Positions 36,100-46,775 of a DNA stretch of 64,000 nt are shown here, piece after piece. How positions within the stretch are numbered: the stretch's first letter is position 1; each line of letters opens with the position of its first letter. The position numbers and the translations under genes were made by a program. The stretch spans positions 4,910,001-4,974,000 of the forward strand of contig CP126200.1 of assembly GCA_030272155.1 (NCBI GenBank), written 5' to 3'. This DNA comes from Tetradesmus obliquus. Taxonomy: Eukaryota; Chlorophyta; Chlorophyceae; Sphaeropleales; Scenedesmaceae. Under the pieces are notes generated by a model, which did not search any database, was not told the DNA's origin, and was given only the letters and a program-made list of their open reading frames with translations.

Positions 36100-38690
36100 G
36101 CCTTTGCAGTGTACTTTGTGCAGGGCATCCTGCGGCTGTCCAGCCTGGCCATCACCTTCTTTGAGAAGGACGACCTGGGCATGGAGCCCACACAGGTGCG
36201 GGCCAGACAGCAGCCTTAGCTGAAAGTCAAAGAGCAATGTGCTTTGAAGTGAACTTTGGAGGATATGCTTCATGTGTTGTTGAAAAGACAACCTGGGCAT
36301 GGAGCCCACACAGGGCCAGACAGCAGCCAGCAGCCTGCGTTGAGACAGCGCATTAAATCTGTCAGAATCAAACTAGGAGGAAAAAGCTTTATGGGATGTT
36401 GAAAAGGTGTCACCTGGGGATGGAGCCCACACAGGTAGGGTGCAAATTTGACCAGCGGCCTGCAGCAAGTATAGTGCATTGAAGTTTGATTTTGGTTAGT
36501 GCTGTTTGAGATGTTGAAAGGTGTGACCTGGCTATGGAGCCCACACACAGTGCAAGGCAGACACGGCTAGCGGCTTGAGACACAAGAAGAAAAGCAAAGA
36601 GCAACGTGCCTGAAGGTGAAGTTCATTCTGTGAAAGGGCTCCATGTAATGCTGAAAAAGACGACCTGGGCATGGAGCCCACACAGGTACAAACAGTGGTT
36701 TGAAACATGCAGCTTTGGGCCATCAGCTGTAAAGTTTGAGCAAATCTGTACAGGTGCAAAATGACGGGGCAGTTTGGAGGGTTGCCAGCAGAGTATGGTG
36801 CTTGGCCTGCAGCAGGGCATGACCTACCTGCACACCTGTTAGAGGCGCTCGCTAGCACAGCATTATCTGGTAGCGGTGTAACATCGGTAGCAGCAGTTGG
36901 TCTCAACGCATGACTGGTTACCGTCTATGCTGCCGCTGCTGCTGCTGCTGCTGCTGCTGCTGCAGATGGCCATTGCCGACACCATTGCTGGGCTGCCGTG
37001 GACTGTCAAGCCGCTGTACGGCTTCATCACTGACAGCTTCCCCATATGGGGTGCGTTGATTGTTGGTTTTGAATTCATTGATCAGAGCTGTTGCTGGGCT
37101 GCAGTTGTAACACCGTGCAGTGTTTTGAAGAGATTTAGACCCTATGTGAAGTGCTTGCAGTGGCATGCTCAGCTGCTGCATTGATGTTGTGCATGCATGT
37201 GCATACACACACAGCCGACGTACACAGCCGAATCTGTGTGTACCTGCACGCGCCCGCTTGATTCACTGTGTCTGCCTGCTGCTCTGTATTCTTCGCAGGC
37301 ATGCGGCGCCGGCCTTACCTCATCATAGCAGGACTCGTAGGTATGTCTGCCGGACTGGTACCAGGTTGATGTAAGAACTTTATGTTGCAGCAGCTGTGGC
37401 TACGTGCACACCAAGACCCAGAACCTTTCAGGAGCGCAGCGATGCGTGTGCAATGCCAGCGTTTGTCAGTGCCAGCAGCAACAACACCGCTCCTCCTGGC
37501 AGCATGTAGCCTCGTCAAAACAGCCTCATCTCTGTCCACTCTTTGTTTATGGCTGCTGCCAAACGCATATTGGCTGACCCATATGTGTGCACAGGCAGCG
37601 CCTCCTGGCTGTGCCTGGCAGCGTTTGCCAGCACCATCCTATGACCCTGGAACTTACTCGCTGTCCATCTGCCACCGCCACTGCCACACATGGACGGCTA
37701 CCTGTCACCTACTGGCTGCTGTGCGTTGGTGTCTGCAACAGGCAGCGCCTCCTGGCTGTGCCTGGCAGCGTTTGCCAGCACCATCCCCGCCACCATCGCC
37801 TGCATCACGGCAGCAGCAGCAGCTACGGCCTTCTCTGATGTGGTGGCTGACTCCATTGTGGTGGAGCTAGCACGGGCGTCACCAGGGGCAACAGAGGGGG
37901 CACTGCAGAGCTTGTGCTGGTGAGCGCTGTTGGCGCTGTTCCTGTATTGTTAATTTCACAGCACCTTTGCTGTATGGCTTGACGTGCATGTCTGCAAGCT
38001 GGGGTGACGTGCATGTCTGCAAGCTGGGGTGACGTGCATGTCTGCAAGCTGGGGTGACGTGCATGTCTGCAAGCTGGGGTGACGTGCATGTCTGCAAGCT
38101 GGGGTGACGTGCATGTCTGCAAGCTGGGGTGACGTGCATGTCTGCAAGCTGGGGTGACGTGCATGTCTGCAAGCTGGGGTGACGTGCATGTCTGCAAGCT
38201 GGGGTGACGTGCATGTCTGCAAGCTGGGGTGACGTGCATGTCTGCAAGCTGGGGTGACGTGCATGTCTGCAAGCTGGGGTGACGTGCATGTCTGCAAGCT
38301 GGGGTGACGTGCATGTCTGCAAGCTGGGGTGACGTGCATGTCTGCAAGCTGGGGTGACGTGCATGTCTGCAAGCTGGGGTGACGTGCATGTCTGCAAGCT
38401 GGGGTGACGTGCATGTCTGCAAGCTGGGGTGACAGAGGTGAATAGTGAAACTTGGCAGCAACATCTTGAGAGCTCAAGTTCGTGGTTGGAGCGTTGGCGT
38501 GGTGGCAGACTCCATTGTGGTGGAGCTGGCACGCGCGGGCACCAGGCGCAACAGGGGGGCGCTGCAGAGCTGGTGCTGGTGAGAGCGGCTGCTGTTCAGT
38601 GAACAGACAAGGGAACCGTTCGTTGCCCGCTTGAGGTGGAGTTTCTCCTGTTGACAAGTAACATGTTGCAGGCGTACGATCCCTCAGCAG

Positions 38691-38727
<37 letters not shown>

Positions 38728-39327
38728 GCTGCCGCAGGGGCTCTCACGCGTTTGGCCGTGTCATCACTGCTTACCTCAGCGGCTGGCTCGTGGACAGGGC
38801 GGGCGTGCGCTTTGTGTTTGTCATTACAGCCACCTTCCCGCTCGTGGTATGCCTGTCCAGCTGCCTGATCTGCGAGAAGAAGCTCGCAGCAGCTGCAGCA
38901 GCAGCAGCAGCTGCTGCTGCAGACGCAGATGCTGCTGCAGAAGCCGCAGACGCTAGGGCGACCGACTGCCCTACGCCAACTCTCAACGGGCCAGCAGCAG
39001 CAGCAGCAGCAGGGAATGGCGTGGCGGGCGGTGGCAGGATGCCTCGCAGTCCCAGCTGGCTGCGCAAAGCTGCTGCATCACCCGGCGCTGAATCCATCCC
39101 AGAAGATGCAGACTTCGAGCCGAGATCTGACACGCAAGGGCCAGCTAACGGCTACGACAGCAGCAGCAGCAACCTGCAACATGCAGAAATCAGCCCTGCC
39201 AGCCCTTTGTGCCTCTCTGCTGCGTATGAGAACATAATGCGGCAGCAGCAGCAGCAAGGCAGCAGCAGGAATGGCTTACTGGCTGCTGCTGCCTTCCCAG
39301 CAGGCGATCTTTCAGGGGATAGCTTGT

Positions 39328-39371
<44 letters not shown>

Positions 39372-39504
39372 GAGCAGGAGGCTGTGCCGGCTCCTGGGGT
39401 GTACTCCCAGCTGAGCTTTGGGATCTGGGGAGAGGACGGCGTGGCAAAGAAAGTGGACGCGGACGGCAGGTTCAGCTTTGAGTTCAGCCCAAAGTTCGAA
39501 CCCC

Positions 39505-39556
<52 letters not shown>

Positions 39557-40658
39557 GCGCCTGCAGCCGCAGAGCAGCTTTGGGTTTGTGCAGGCGCAGG
39601 CAGCAGCAGTGGTGGTTGCAGGTTCGAACCCCGGCCCCAGCAGGACCAGCAGCTGCAGCAGTGACGCTGCCGGCAAGGCAAAGGCAGCAGCGTGGCAGCG
39701 GCAGCAGCAGCATTGGTGGGAGGCTGCGAGCAGCAACATGGTGCAAAGCCTGGCGCTGTTTTGGGCTGCTGTAAAGCAGCCGCATGTGCTGCGGCCGGTC
39801 ATGTTCCTGTTCTTGTGGCAGGTGAGGCGGGTTCGGGCAGCTTCGTTCTGCAGCAGTTGTGCCAACAGCAGCATTGCTAAGCTCCCTGCCCAGTAGCAGG
39901 GGGGCCCCAGGCGTGAGGTGTATGTGGCGTCCTTAATGCCCCTTGTATGATGCTGTATGTCGGTACTAAAGCGATGAGGCGAGTGACCCCTCGCTGTGGG
40001 GCCTGGTGCCGTGCGCATGCACAATTGATATGCGGAGAATTCTACCGGCTGAATCTAGTTCTGACGCATATGCTGCTGCCGCTGCTGCATCTGCCTGGCT
40101 GCTGCTGCTGCTGCCGCTGCTGCCACTGCTGCCAGGCCATGCCCAGCGTGGGCACCGCCATGTTCTACTTCAAGACCAACAAGTTGGGCTTTGATGCGGA
40201 GTTCTTTGGGCGCGTCAAGCTAGTGGCAGCGCTGGCTGACTTGCTGGGTGCGTGCTGTGCTACTGGCGGTGATGCAGCGCTGTGGAGGCCTACTGCAAGA
40301 AGGAGCCTGCGGCTTACCTGACCTGCTGTGAAGCCGGCTGCTGCCAGTGCTTTCGCTGCTGCCAGTGCAAAGCGTGTGCTGCTGCCGCCGCTGCTGCTGC
40401 GGTCGCGGTGGCAGCGGCGGCCGTCACGTCACTCCTGGAGCTGTTGCCATTCACCTGAGCTGTGCTTGTTCTAACGATTTGCTGTATTTATTCATGTGCT
40501 GTGCTCTGTGCTCTGCTAGCTGTTGTTAACATGGTCACTGCTTTGCTGTGCTGTGTCATCCATGCAGGCATCGTGGTGTACAACAGCTGCCTGAAGCGTG
40601 TGCGGCTGCGGCAGCTGATGCTGTGAGGCAGCCTGCTGGGCTGCGGCCTGGGGCTCAC

Positions 40659-40695
<37 letters not shown>

Positions 40696-41803
40696 TCTGT
40701 GGACTTTGTGCAGGCATCGTGGTGTACAACAGCTGCCTGAAGCGTGTGCGGCTGCGGCAGCTCATGCTGTGGGGCAGCCTGCTGGGCTGTGGCCTGGGGC
40801 TCACGCCGCTGCTGCTGGTGGAGGGCGTCAACAGGCGGCTGGGCATCAGCGACAGAGCGTTTGCGCTGGTTGACTCAGCGTTGCTGGCGTCAGTGGGGCA
40901 GGTGCGTGGCATGTCGAGCATGTGGTGATGATTTCTGTATGTTTGCTGTTCTTCTTGTGAAGTGCAAGCTTCTTGTTATGTTTGACTGGGCATCAGCGAC
41001 AGGCTGTTTGCGCTGGTGGACTCAGCGCTGCCTGCATCAATGGGGCAGGTGCGCATAGGCTGACTGGCGAGTCAGCACATGGTGTGTGTTTTCAATCTGC
41101 GAGTGTTCATTGCACTTCCACGGTACGATAAAATGCGCTAGTGCACATATGTTGGTGCAGTGCTCTGTGCAGATATGCAGTGTGAGCTCCACACATGCAC
41201 CCTGCTGGTAATTGCTATGCAGCAACCTCCACCACGCGCTTCAAAGCACATAGCTGCACGCTGCTAACCCAGGCTGCTTATGCCTGTTCTTTGCTCGCTG
41301 TCGGCGAACAGGTGCTGATGATGCCTACGCTGGTGCTAGCTGCGCGGCTGTGCCCAGTGGGTGTTGAGGGCACGCTGTATGCCTCGCTCATGTCAGTCAA
41401 CAACTTCGCATCGGGAACTTCCGAGGCCCTCGGCGCTGTCATGATGAAGTTCTTCGGCATCACCAGCAGCAACTTTGCGCACCTGAGCGCGCTGCTGCTG
41501 ACGGCCAACCTTCTGAGCCTACTGCCGCTGCCGCTGATTGGCTGGGTGCCGGACGAGAGCGCAGCAGATGCTGCTGCTGCTGCTGCTGCTGGTGAAGGTG
41601 GAAGTGCAGGGGATGATGTGCCATCTCTGGATGCTGTAAGGCTGACAGTGAAGAGTGGCGGCAGTGGCGGTGGTGGGCTGGTCAAGTCGCCGCGGCTGCG
41701 AGGGTCTGGTGCTGGCAGCGGCAGCAGTAGCCAGGGTGGAGGGCGGAGCTACCACAGGGTGCCTGAGGTGGAAGTTGCTGACTGGGGGGACAAGCACTCG
41801 TGA
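35528..41803 (+). CDS. Folate-biopterin transporter (FBT/BT1 family, MFS)
   Basis: Nine exons keep phase: 35528-35714, 36110-36195, 36966-37050, 37299-37340, 37742-37919, 38738-39821, 40136-40247, 40714-40901, 41312-41803 (817 aa). Plant members move folates or biopterin across the plastid envelope or plasma membrane. Family blocks appear in order: [143 protein letters not shown] and [26 protein letters not shown], with about twelve predicted membrane helices. A central loop of roughly 275 residues (about 242-518), rich in Ala, Gln and Ser, is inserted between the two halves; typical members are near 500 aa. A Gly/Ser-rich tail ends the protein. The presence of a transit peptide is unclear. 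Confidence 0.93.
36272..36690 (+). repeat. Four extra copies of transporter exon 2 donor edge
   Basis: The end of exon 2 ([11 protein letters not shown] plus donor at 36195) recurs at about 36272-36313, 36398-36436, 36519-36550 and 36648-36690, spaced 110-130 bases. At least two copies keep a usable GT after ACACAG. Confidence 0.92.
37585..37639 (+). repeat. Extra copy of transporter exon 5 acceptor edge
   Basis: An acceptor followed by [15 protein letters not shown] codons is nearly identical to the start of exon 5 at 37742, about 150 bases upstream of it. Confidence 0.93.
37981..38430. repeat. 25-bp minisatellite, 18 tandem copies
   Basis: Exactly 450 bases made of 18 units of gacgtgcatgtctgcaagct plus ggggt, all visibly identical. 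It lies in the intron between transporter exons 5 and 6. Because 25 is not a multiple of three, all minus-strand frames read a 25-residue peptide repeat, which explains large artefactual frames there. Confidence 0.99.
38498..38586 (+). repeat. Extra copy of transporter exon 5 donor edge
   Basis: [13 protein letters not shown], a gap of small changes, then ALQSWCW plus donor repeats the end of exon 5 (37842-37919) on the far side of the minisatellite. Confidence 0.9.
40561..40664 (+). repeat. Extra copy of transporter exon 8 acceptor edge with a stop
   Basis: [19 protein letters not shown] followed by TGA and [11 protein letters not shown] is a near-identical copy of the first half of exon 8 (40714-40901), where the same position is TGG (Trp). 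The stop rules this copy out as the coding version. Confidence 0.93.
40985..41060 (+). repeat. Extra copy of transporter exon 8 donor edge
   Basis: [20 protein letters not shown] plus donor, downstream of exon 8, with a few substitutions from [20 protein letters not shown]. Confidence 0.9.
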
Positions 41804-42510
41804 GGGCTGGAAGACACGCGTTCACACGCACACACATGATATCTTGGTCAGTCTTTTGCCATCGTGTTGATCTTATGATGTTCTGTCCACCGTAGCTTGG
41901 TGAAGTGCTGGACGTGCAGGGGTTGTAGCGACTTACAAGTGCTGTATAAACACGTTGCTGTTGCTGGGAGTACACTGCAGTGGCTGCCTGCAGCTACAAT
42001 GCTGAGTTGGGTGTCTGTGTTGTGTTGTACTAATCGATTGGTGTGCCACGTTTGTGGGTACACAATGGCAAGGTCCATACGTTTGTACTTCACCTCCGGA
42101 GTCGTGCCTCGATTGTTTGCTTGGTGTTTAGCTGAGACAACAACGCTCAGCACTCCTATGACATCAACTTTCACACCTGTTGATGTTCTCACACTGTACA
42201 CATTGCAGTGGTCCATGACATGTATGTACAACACACATTTCTTCTTATCATTACATTGTTACAGATGGCGAAGCACAAGACTGGCATAAGCATCCTTTTG
42301 GATGGTTCTGGTCCACATTATGACGTTGCACTGTTTATTATGCATCGTTTGGCATCGGTTCTGTAGCTCGTGTTGTGTCCGATACAGTGGGAGTCCCACT
42401 TATTCTATTCAGGTAACATGAGTTGTTGATCTCCGTTGGGTGTCAGCCATGTGTACCTTGACTTTGGGGGGGGGTGCTGGTGTAACAAGCGACAGCCCGT
42501 CCCTCCTGCA
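41804..42510. other. Spacer after the transporter gene
   Basis: This is the 3' flank of the transporter. CAG/CTG triplets are scarce from about 41.85 kb onward, a change from the flanking genes that continues to 44.4 kb. I see no supported gene. Confidence 0.4.
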
Positions 42511-43104
42511 TCACTCGTCCAGGTCGAACACGAACGCCAGGGTCGCGGCCACCCGCTGCAGGATGTCGGGCGCGGTGCTGATACGCCGCTGACCGATGTA
42601 ATGCAGCTCCGTGACGCATCCGCCTGGCCTGGTCACGTACGTGGCTGCGCAATTGACAAGCACCCTCGCCATCAGGCTGGGGCAGGCGATCGGCAGCACC
42701 TCGCAGTCGCAGTCGTCCATGTCCAACACGTACTGCGGCAACAGGCTCCAGGTCACCCCGGCGAAGTCTGCGACGTTGGTGCAGGCGGTGGCGGCGATGT
42801 CGAGCTCCGCCTGCCTGCCAGTGTAGCACAGCTCCTGGCGCCGCCCCAGCAGCGGCTCCGCCGCAGGCTCCAACAGCAGGCTCGCGTCCTGGTGGACGAC
42901 CCAGGCGTCCCCGGGTTTCAGCAAATGGGAGGTGAAGCAGTGCATGAAGTGCATGTGCTCGCTGTAATATGCCCATAGATGCAGGAGCCCCCCGGGTAGA
43001 GTGCACTCGTCCTGGTGTAAATTTGAGGTTTTTAACGGTTCAGGGTGGTTTGTTTCATGTTTGTTTGCCGCCATTGTATGCTGATGAAACATCTTCATCA
43101 TCAC
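42511..43104 (-). CDS. Unknown ORF in triplet-poor segment
   Basis: An uninterrupted 197-codon frame with balanced, protein-like composition (for example LKPGDAWVVHQDASLL, WSLLPQYVLDMDDCDCEVLP, DILQRVAATLAFVFDLDE). I do not recognise the family. It lacks poly-Q or poly-A and the intronic CTG runs seen in neighbouring genes, and lies near the PHD ORF and TCCACAA cluster, so it may belong to a mobile element. The first residues (MMMKMFHQHTMAANK) leave several possible starts. Confidence 0.45.
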   Translation of the reverse strand: MMMKMFHQHTMAANKHETNHPEPLKTSNLHQDECTLPGGLLHLWAYYSEHMHFMHCFTSHLLKPGDAWVVHQDASLLLEPAAEPLLGRRQELCYTGRQAELDIAATACTNVADFAGVTWSLLPQYVLDMDDCDCEVLPIACPSLMARVLVNCAATYVTRPGGCVTELHYIGQRRISTAPDILQRVAATLAFVFDLDE

Positions 43105-43545
43105 AGCAGTGACAACACACAGCTAACAATGTTGCTGCTGCAGCTGTTGCTGACAACTTGAAGAAGCAGCACGTTTGAAGCAGCATGAGCATAAAATAAA
43201 GAGTAGCAAAGCACATTTTTTCAGCACAGATGCACCACTGTGACAATCTACGTTGCTGACAACTGCCGTTGCTGACACATAGCTGCAGCTGCACAGACCG
43301 TGTGACTGCTGGACTGCGCGCAGCTCCATGGACATTAACACCAATTGACATAACGACATAACTGAAGAACACAATCATGGCATTTTTTGTGAGCAGTTTG
43401 CAACAAAACGTAGGCACGAACACTCTTGTGATCAGGCAGCTGGTACTGCGGCACCGTGCCGTGTGGCGACCAACCTGCTACACATGAAAATTTGACAATC
43501 TTTCTGGCAATGCCAACTGATATGAGGACACTAAGCACATAACGG
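43105..43545. other. Spacer, no gene seen
   Basis: AT-richer than average with only short frames. It separates two ORFs pointing away from each other and may hold their promoters. Confidence 0.35.
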
Positions 43546-44235
43546 TTGGTGAAGCAACGGTACCCTAAAATATCGCACGTGTGTTTTGCAGAGCAGTTGA
43601 TTTTGATGCAACCAACATTGGACAATGCGGAACCAATGCAGCAGCTAGTGGTGCAACCGCTATGGGTGGTGCTGGCTGCACAGACACTACGTTACCACCC
43701 CAAGGGGGAGGCAGTAGTGTTGACACAAGGGGAAGAAAGTAGCATCGCGTGGCATAGACCGTGCGAGTTTTGCAAAGAAAGCGTGCCGTCGGGGGAGATG
43801 GCGGGGCACGCATGTGCAGTGTGTCATCGCGAATATCACGAACAATGCCTGCCTCGTAGGAGTGCAAGAAACAAGGCACAACTCAACAGTGAAGACCCGT
43901 ACATTTGTGACGAGTGCTGCACACATGGCTACACCGCCGCCACACTTTCCAAAGAGTTGCGCCTAGTTGCAGTGGAATGGGAGGAGGCGCCCGAGCCAAG
44001 GACGGTCGTCATGAACTCAGCCACGCAAACAGCACAAGACCAGTTGCTGCAGCTCGAACGACAACAACAACACCAACAAGAAGAAACAGCGGCAAAGAAG
44101 ACAGCAACACAGACTAGGGCGACGTGGACGATAGGGAAGAAGCGCCGCACGGAAACACTATGGTCAAAGCAAATCCACAACTCGTCCACAAGTCATCCGC
44201 AGCAGACCATCCACAAGCCATCCACAACGGGCTAG
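43546..44235 (+). CDS. PHD-finger protein, possibly transposon-borne
   Basis: A single 229-codon frame. Residues about 74-127 form a clean Cys4-His-Cys3 PHD finger (CEFC, CAVC, EYHEQC, CDEC), a fold that usually reads histone tails. A Gln-rich stretch and a basic segment (TIGKKRRTETL, a possible nuclear signal) follow. The last 20 residues (IHNSSTSHPQQTIHKPS) are simply translated TCCACAA-type repeats, so the frame runs into a non-coding motif cluster and the true end may be earlier. Transposons in algae sometimes encode PHD-type proteins. The start could be downstream, at MQPTLDNAEPM. Confidence 0.55.
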   Translation: MVKQRYPKISHVCFAEQLILMQPTLDNAEPMQQLVVQPLWVVLAAQTLRYHPKGEAVVLTQGEESSIAWHRPCEFCKESVPSGEMAGHACAVCHREYHEQCLPRRSARNKAQLNSEDPYICDECCTHGYTAATLSKELRLVAVEWEEAPEPRTVVMNSATQTAQDQLLQLERQQQHQQEETAAKKTATQTRATWTIGKKRRTETLWSKQIHNSSTSHPQQTIHKPSTTG

Positions 44236-44345
44236 GGCCGTCCACAAGGCCATCCGAAACCGGAACGGTCCACAACCGTTGTGGATGCTGGTGGATGAGC
44301 CTCGATCGCGTGTGGATCATGTTGTGGATTGTGCAAATGAGCCTC
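44170..44345. repeat. TCCACAA / TTGTGGA motif cluster with palindrome
   Basis: At least six TCCACAA copies on the plus strand (about 44175-44275) are followed by four TGTGGAT or GTGGAT copies in inverse orientation (about 44279-44331). At 44270-44286 two copies form a perfect palindrome with one-base spacer. The pattern resembles subterminal transposase-binding repeats. Confidence 0.8.
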
Positions 44346-44821
44346 GAATCACTGCTTAAACACGTTTACATATACAATATATGAGTTGTCAATAATGTTC
44401 CGTCGAGCTTGTGCCCGTACGCGAGCACAGCGAGCAGCAGCAGCAGCAGCAGCTGCAGCTGCTAGCATGCCATCGCCGCTGATGCTGCAGCTGCAGGATG
44501 ATAATAAAGGATATCAACATGTGCTGGTAGTCCATGCTGATGTTGATACCAAAGGACAACAAGCAGCAGTAGCAGCAGCAGCCAGCATGCATGTCATCCC
44601 TCCTGCTGCCACATTAAGACAGAGGACAGCATGCTTGGGGTGAAGTGCAAAGCAATGCAGTGTCCACAACATGTAACCATGTCAACTGTTCATATCACAA
44701 GGTACGTCTGCCAGACATCCCTCCAGGCACACCCTGCATGTGCTTGCGCTGATGCTCCACAATACACACACTAGCTGTACAATAGCATGTTCAAATGTAT
44801 GTGCCGCACAGACTCCTCCGC
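44346..44821. other. Spacer with CAG runs, no gene seen
   Basis: After the motif cluster the CAG-rich composition of the host genes returns. A plus-strand 85-codon frame at 44386-44643 is mostly Ala from CAG-type triplets and has no support. Confidence 0.35.
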
Positions 44822-46470
44822 TTAGTCCCTAAGCTTCGCTGGCTTCATACGTGCTCGCTTCGCCCTGGATCCGTCTTCCACTTCTCCTGTTGCTGCAGCA
44901 GCTGCTGCTGCTGCTGCTGCTGCTGTTGCTGCAGCACCACATATTGCTGCCTCCTGCAGCTCGCACTCAGCTGCTGCTGCCTCCGCTGCTGCACCATCTG
45001 ATGCTTCCTCCTGCAGCTCGCTATCCCCATCCCCACTGTCTGCTGCATCCTCCTCCTCCTCCTCGCTGCCGTCTGCTGCACCACCGGATCCCCATCCATC
45101 ATCACTGCTGCTGCCCCCACCCAACTCAGCACTGTCCTCATCCGACAGCTTGCGCTTCCGGCCCTTGCTGCCACCTGCACTGCCGCCCTTGCCGCCCTTG
45201 CCGCCCTTGCCCTTGCCGCCCTTGCCGCCGGCCTTCTTGCGCCTGCCCTCAGGCTTGCCTGCACCACCCCCTGTGTCACGCGGCAGACGGCCGACTGGCT
45301 TCTCGGCACCTGGCGGGCGGGCAATCTGCTTGTCGCTTGGCGGCACACCAGCCTCAACAGCAGCAGCTAAGGCAGCCTGCAGCAGCAGTCGCAACAGCCA
45401 ACACAACAGTGAAACAGGGTTGATGATGACATGGTGAAGATACCACGTAAAAATGCATGCATGGCTGGTTTATGTTGTTCACAAGCAGGTAGCATGTGCC
45501 CAAGCATAGGACCTGCAGTGCAGGTGCGCACCTGCAGGACAACAGGGACATAACATGCACTTGAATCAGATGCAGACGAATGCCACGGCCTACAAATACC
45601 TTGCATCCGCATCCGCAGCAAAGCGCCAAAATTGCTCCCAATGCAACCAACTCATGACTGTGCAATACTGTCCACAACACATCCAGCTGCAATTTCTTTT
45701 ATCATACGTTGACAAGGCAAGCTCACCCCCATGTTCTCTACCAGCAGTGTCTTGACAGAGCTAGGAGAGAACCCAGAATTCTCCAGCACCTCCTTGTACT
45801 GCAAAGCATCTGCAAACTCAGCAGCACCCTGCTCACGGGCAGCAGCAGTGTTAGGCGGTGCAGGCGTTGCTGCTGCTGCTGCTGCTGCTGGCAGCTGCTG
45901 CTGCCGCTGCTGCTGCTGCTGCAGCTGCCTGTACACCGTCCCCAAGCTGTTGCTGCTGCAGCTGGCTTGCATGCCTGCCAGGCCTGCTAGGGGTTGCGTG
46001 ATCCCTTCCCGCATCTGCACCCCTCTCTGCTGCTGCTGATGATGATGATGCTGCCGCTGCTGCTGCCTGCGCACCACGCTCATGCTGCATCTGCTGCTGC
46101 GGCTGCTGCAGCTGGCTTGCAAGCCTGGCAGAACGCCTTCTAGGAGTCAAGCCATCATCACCTGCTGCGTCTGCACCTCTTCCTCCTAATACTGCTGCTG
46201 CCGGCGCACCATCCCCATAGTGCTGCTGCTGCTGCTGCTGCTGGCGTGCAAGCCTGGCAGAACGCCTGCTAGGAGTCAGAGCATCACCCCCTGCTTCTGC
46301 ACCTGCTGCTGCGCCTGCCTGCGTACCGGTGTCATTCTGCGTCGCTGCAAACGCGGACACATTCAGCAGCATACCAGCATCTTCTCGCCCGTTGTCCGGC
46401 CCTGGCGCCTCTGCTGTTGCTCCTGCTGCGCGCTCCACACCCCCGATTACAGGGAAAGGTGGCTGTGAGA
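44822..46470 (-). CDS. Charged low-complexity nuclear-type protein, unknown
   Basis: The last exon 44822-45376 (184 aa plus stop) is entered in phase from a donor at 45727. It reads AALAAAVEAGVPPSDKQIARPP, then Gly/Lys-rich repeats (GGKGGKGKGGKGG), a basic signal (KGRKRKLSDEDS), an acidic stretch and a basic C terminus (AKRARMKPAKLRD). The preceding exon ends SGFSPSSVKTLLVENMG and contains LTPSRRSARLA and LTPRRRSARLA motifs upstream. A frame change between about 45850 and 46120 means a small intron or sequence error is not resolved, and the 5' end near 46470 is a guess. The charge pattern suggests a chromatin or nucleolar protein. No family is recognised. Confidence 0.5.
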
Positions 46471-46775
46471 AGCGGCGGCCCTGCACAGCAGTGACAATGA
46501 TAGAAGCAGTATGTTGCAAAATGTTCAACACTTGTGATATATGGCTGTAAACACTGAGCAGTCTGCTACATGATAGCAAGCGCTCTTGAACGCAACACTC
46601 AACCAAGCCAGTGAGGTAGGTAGCGTAACATTGTGATGATCAGGGATATGCTGCTGCTGTCAAGGCTAGTTATAACGTTGCGCAACGTTGCCATCAAGCA
46701 TGGCAGAAACCAAACGCCATACTGTGCTTTTGCTCTTTAGCAATGAACAAGCACCGGCAGGCGACTCCCTCCGAT

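Noticed and set aside
36110-36690. Reading each [11 protein letters not shown] copy as a separate coding exon
   Set aside because: The extra copies lack a matching acceptor and the rest of the exon, and the family has the segment only once.
37981-38430. CRISPR-like regular repeat
   Set aside because: The units are contiguous with no spacers, and the context is a eukaryotic intron.
37823-38747. Long minus-strand open frames (over 200 codons) reading a 25-residue repeat
   Set aside because: They are translations of the 25-bp minisatellite, which is open in all frames, and lie in an intron of the plus-strand transporter gene.
39495-39640. tRNA T-loop-like GGTTCGAACCCC
   Set aside because: It occurs twice inside the transporter coding loop without any acceptor, D or anticodon stem.
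42436-43006. Overlapping 180-190 codon frames on both strands of the unknown ORF
   Set aside because: Alternative frames are Arg- or Pro-skewed; the minus frame 42511-43104 has the most protein-like composition. Kept as one low-confidence gene only.
44170-44345. Replication origin with DnaA boxes
   Set aside because: TCCACAA resembles part of a DnaA box, but the DNA is eukaryotic nuclear and the motif order fits transposon subterminal repeats better.
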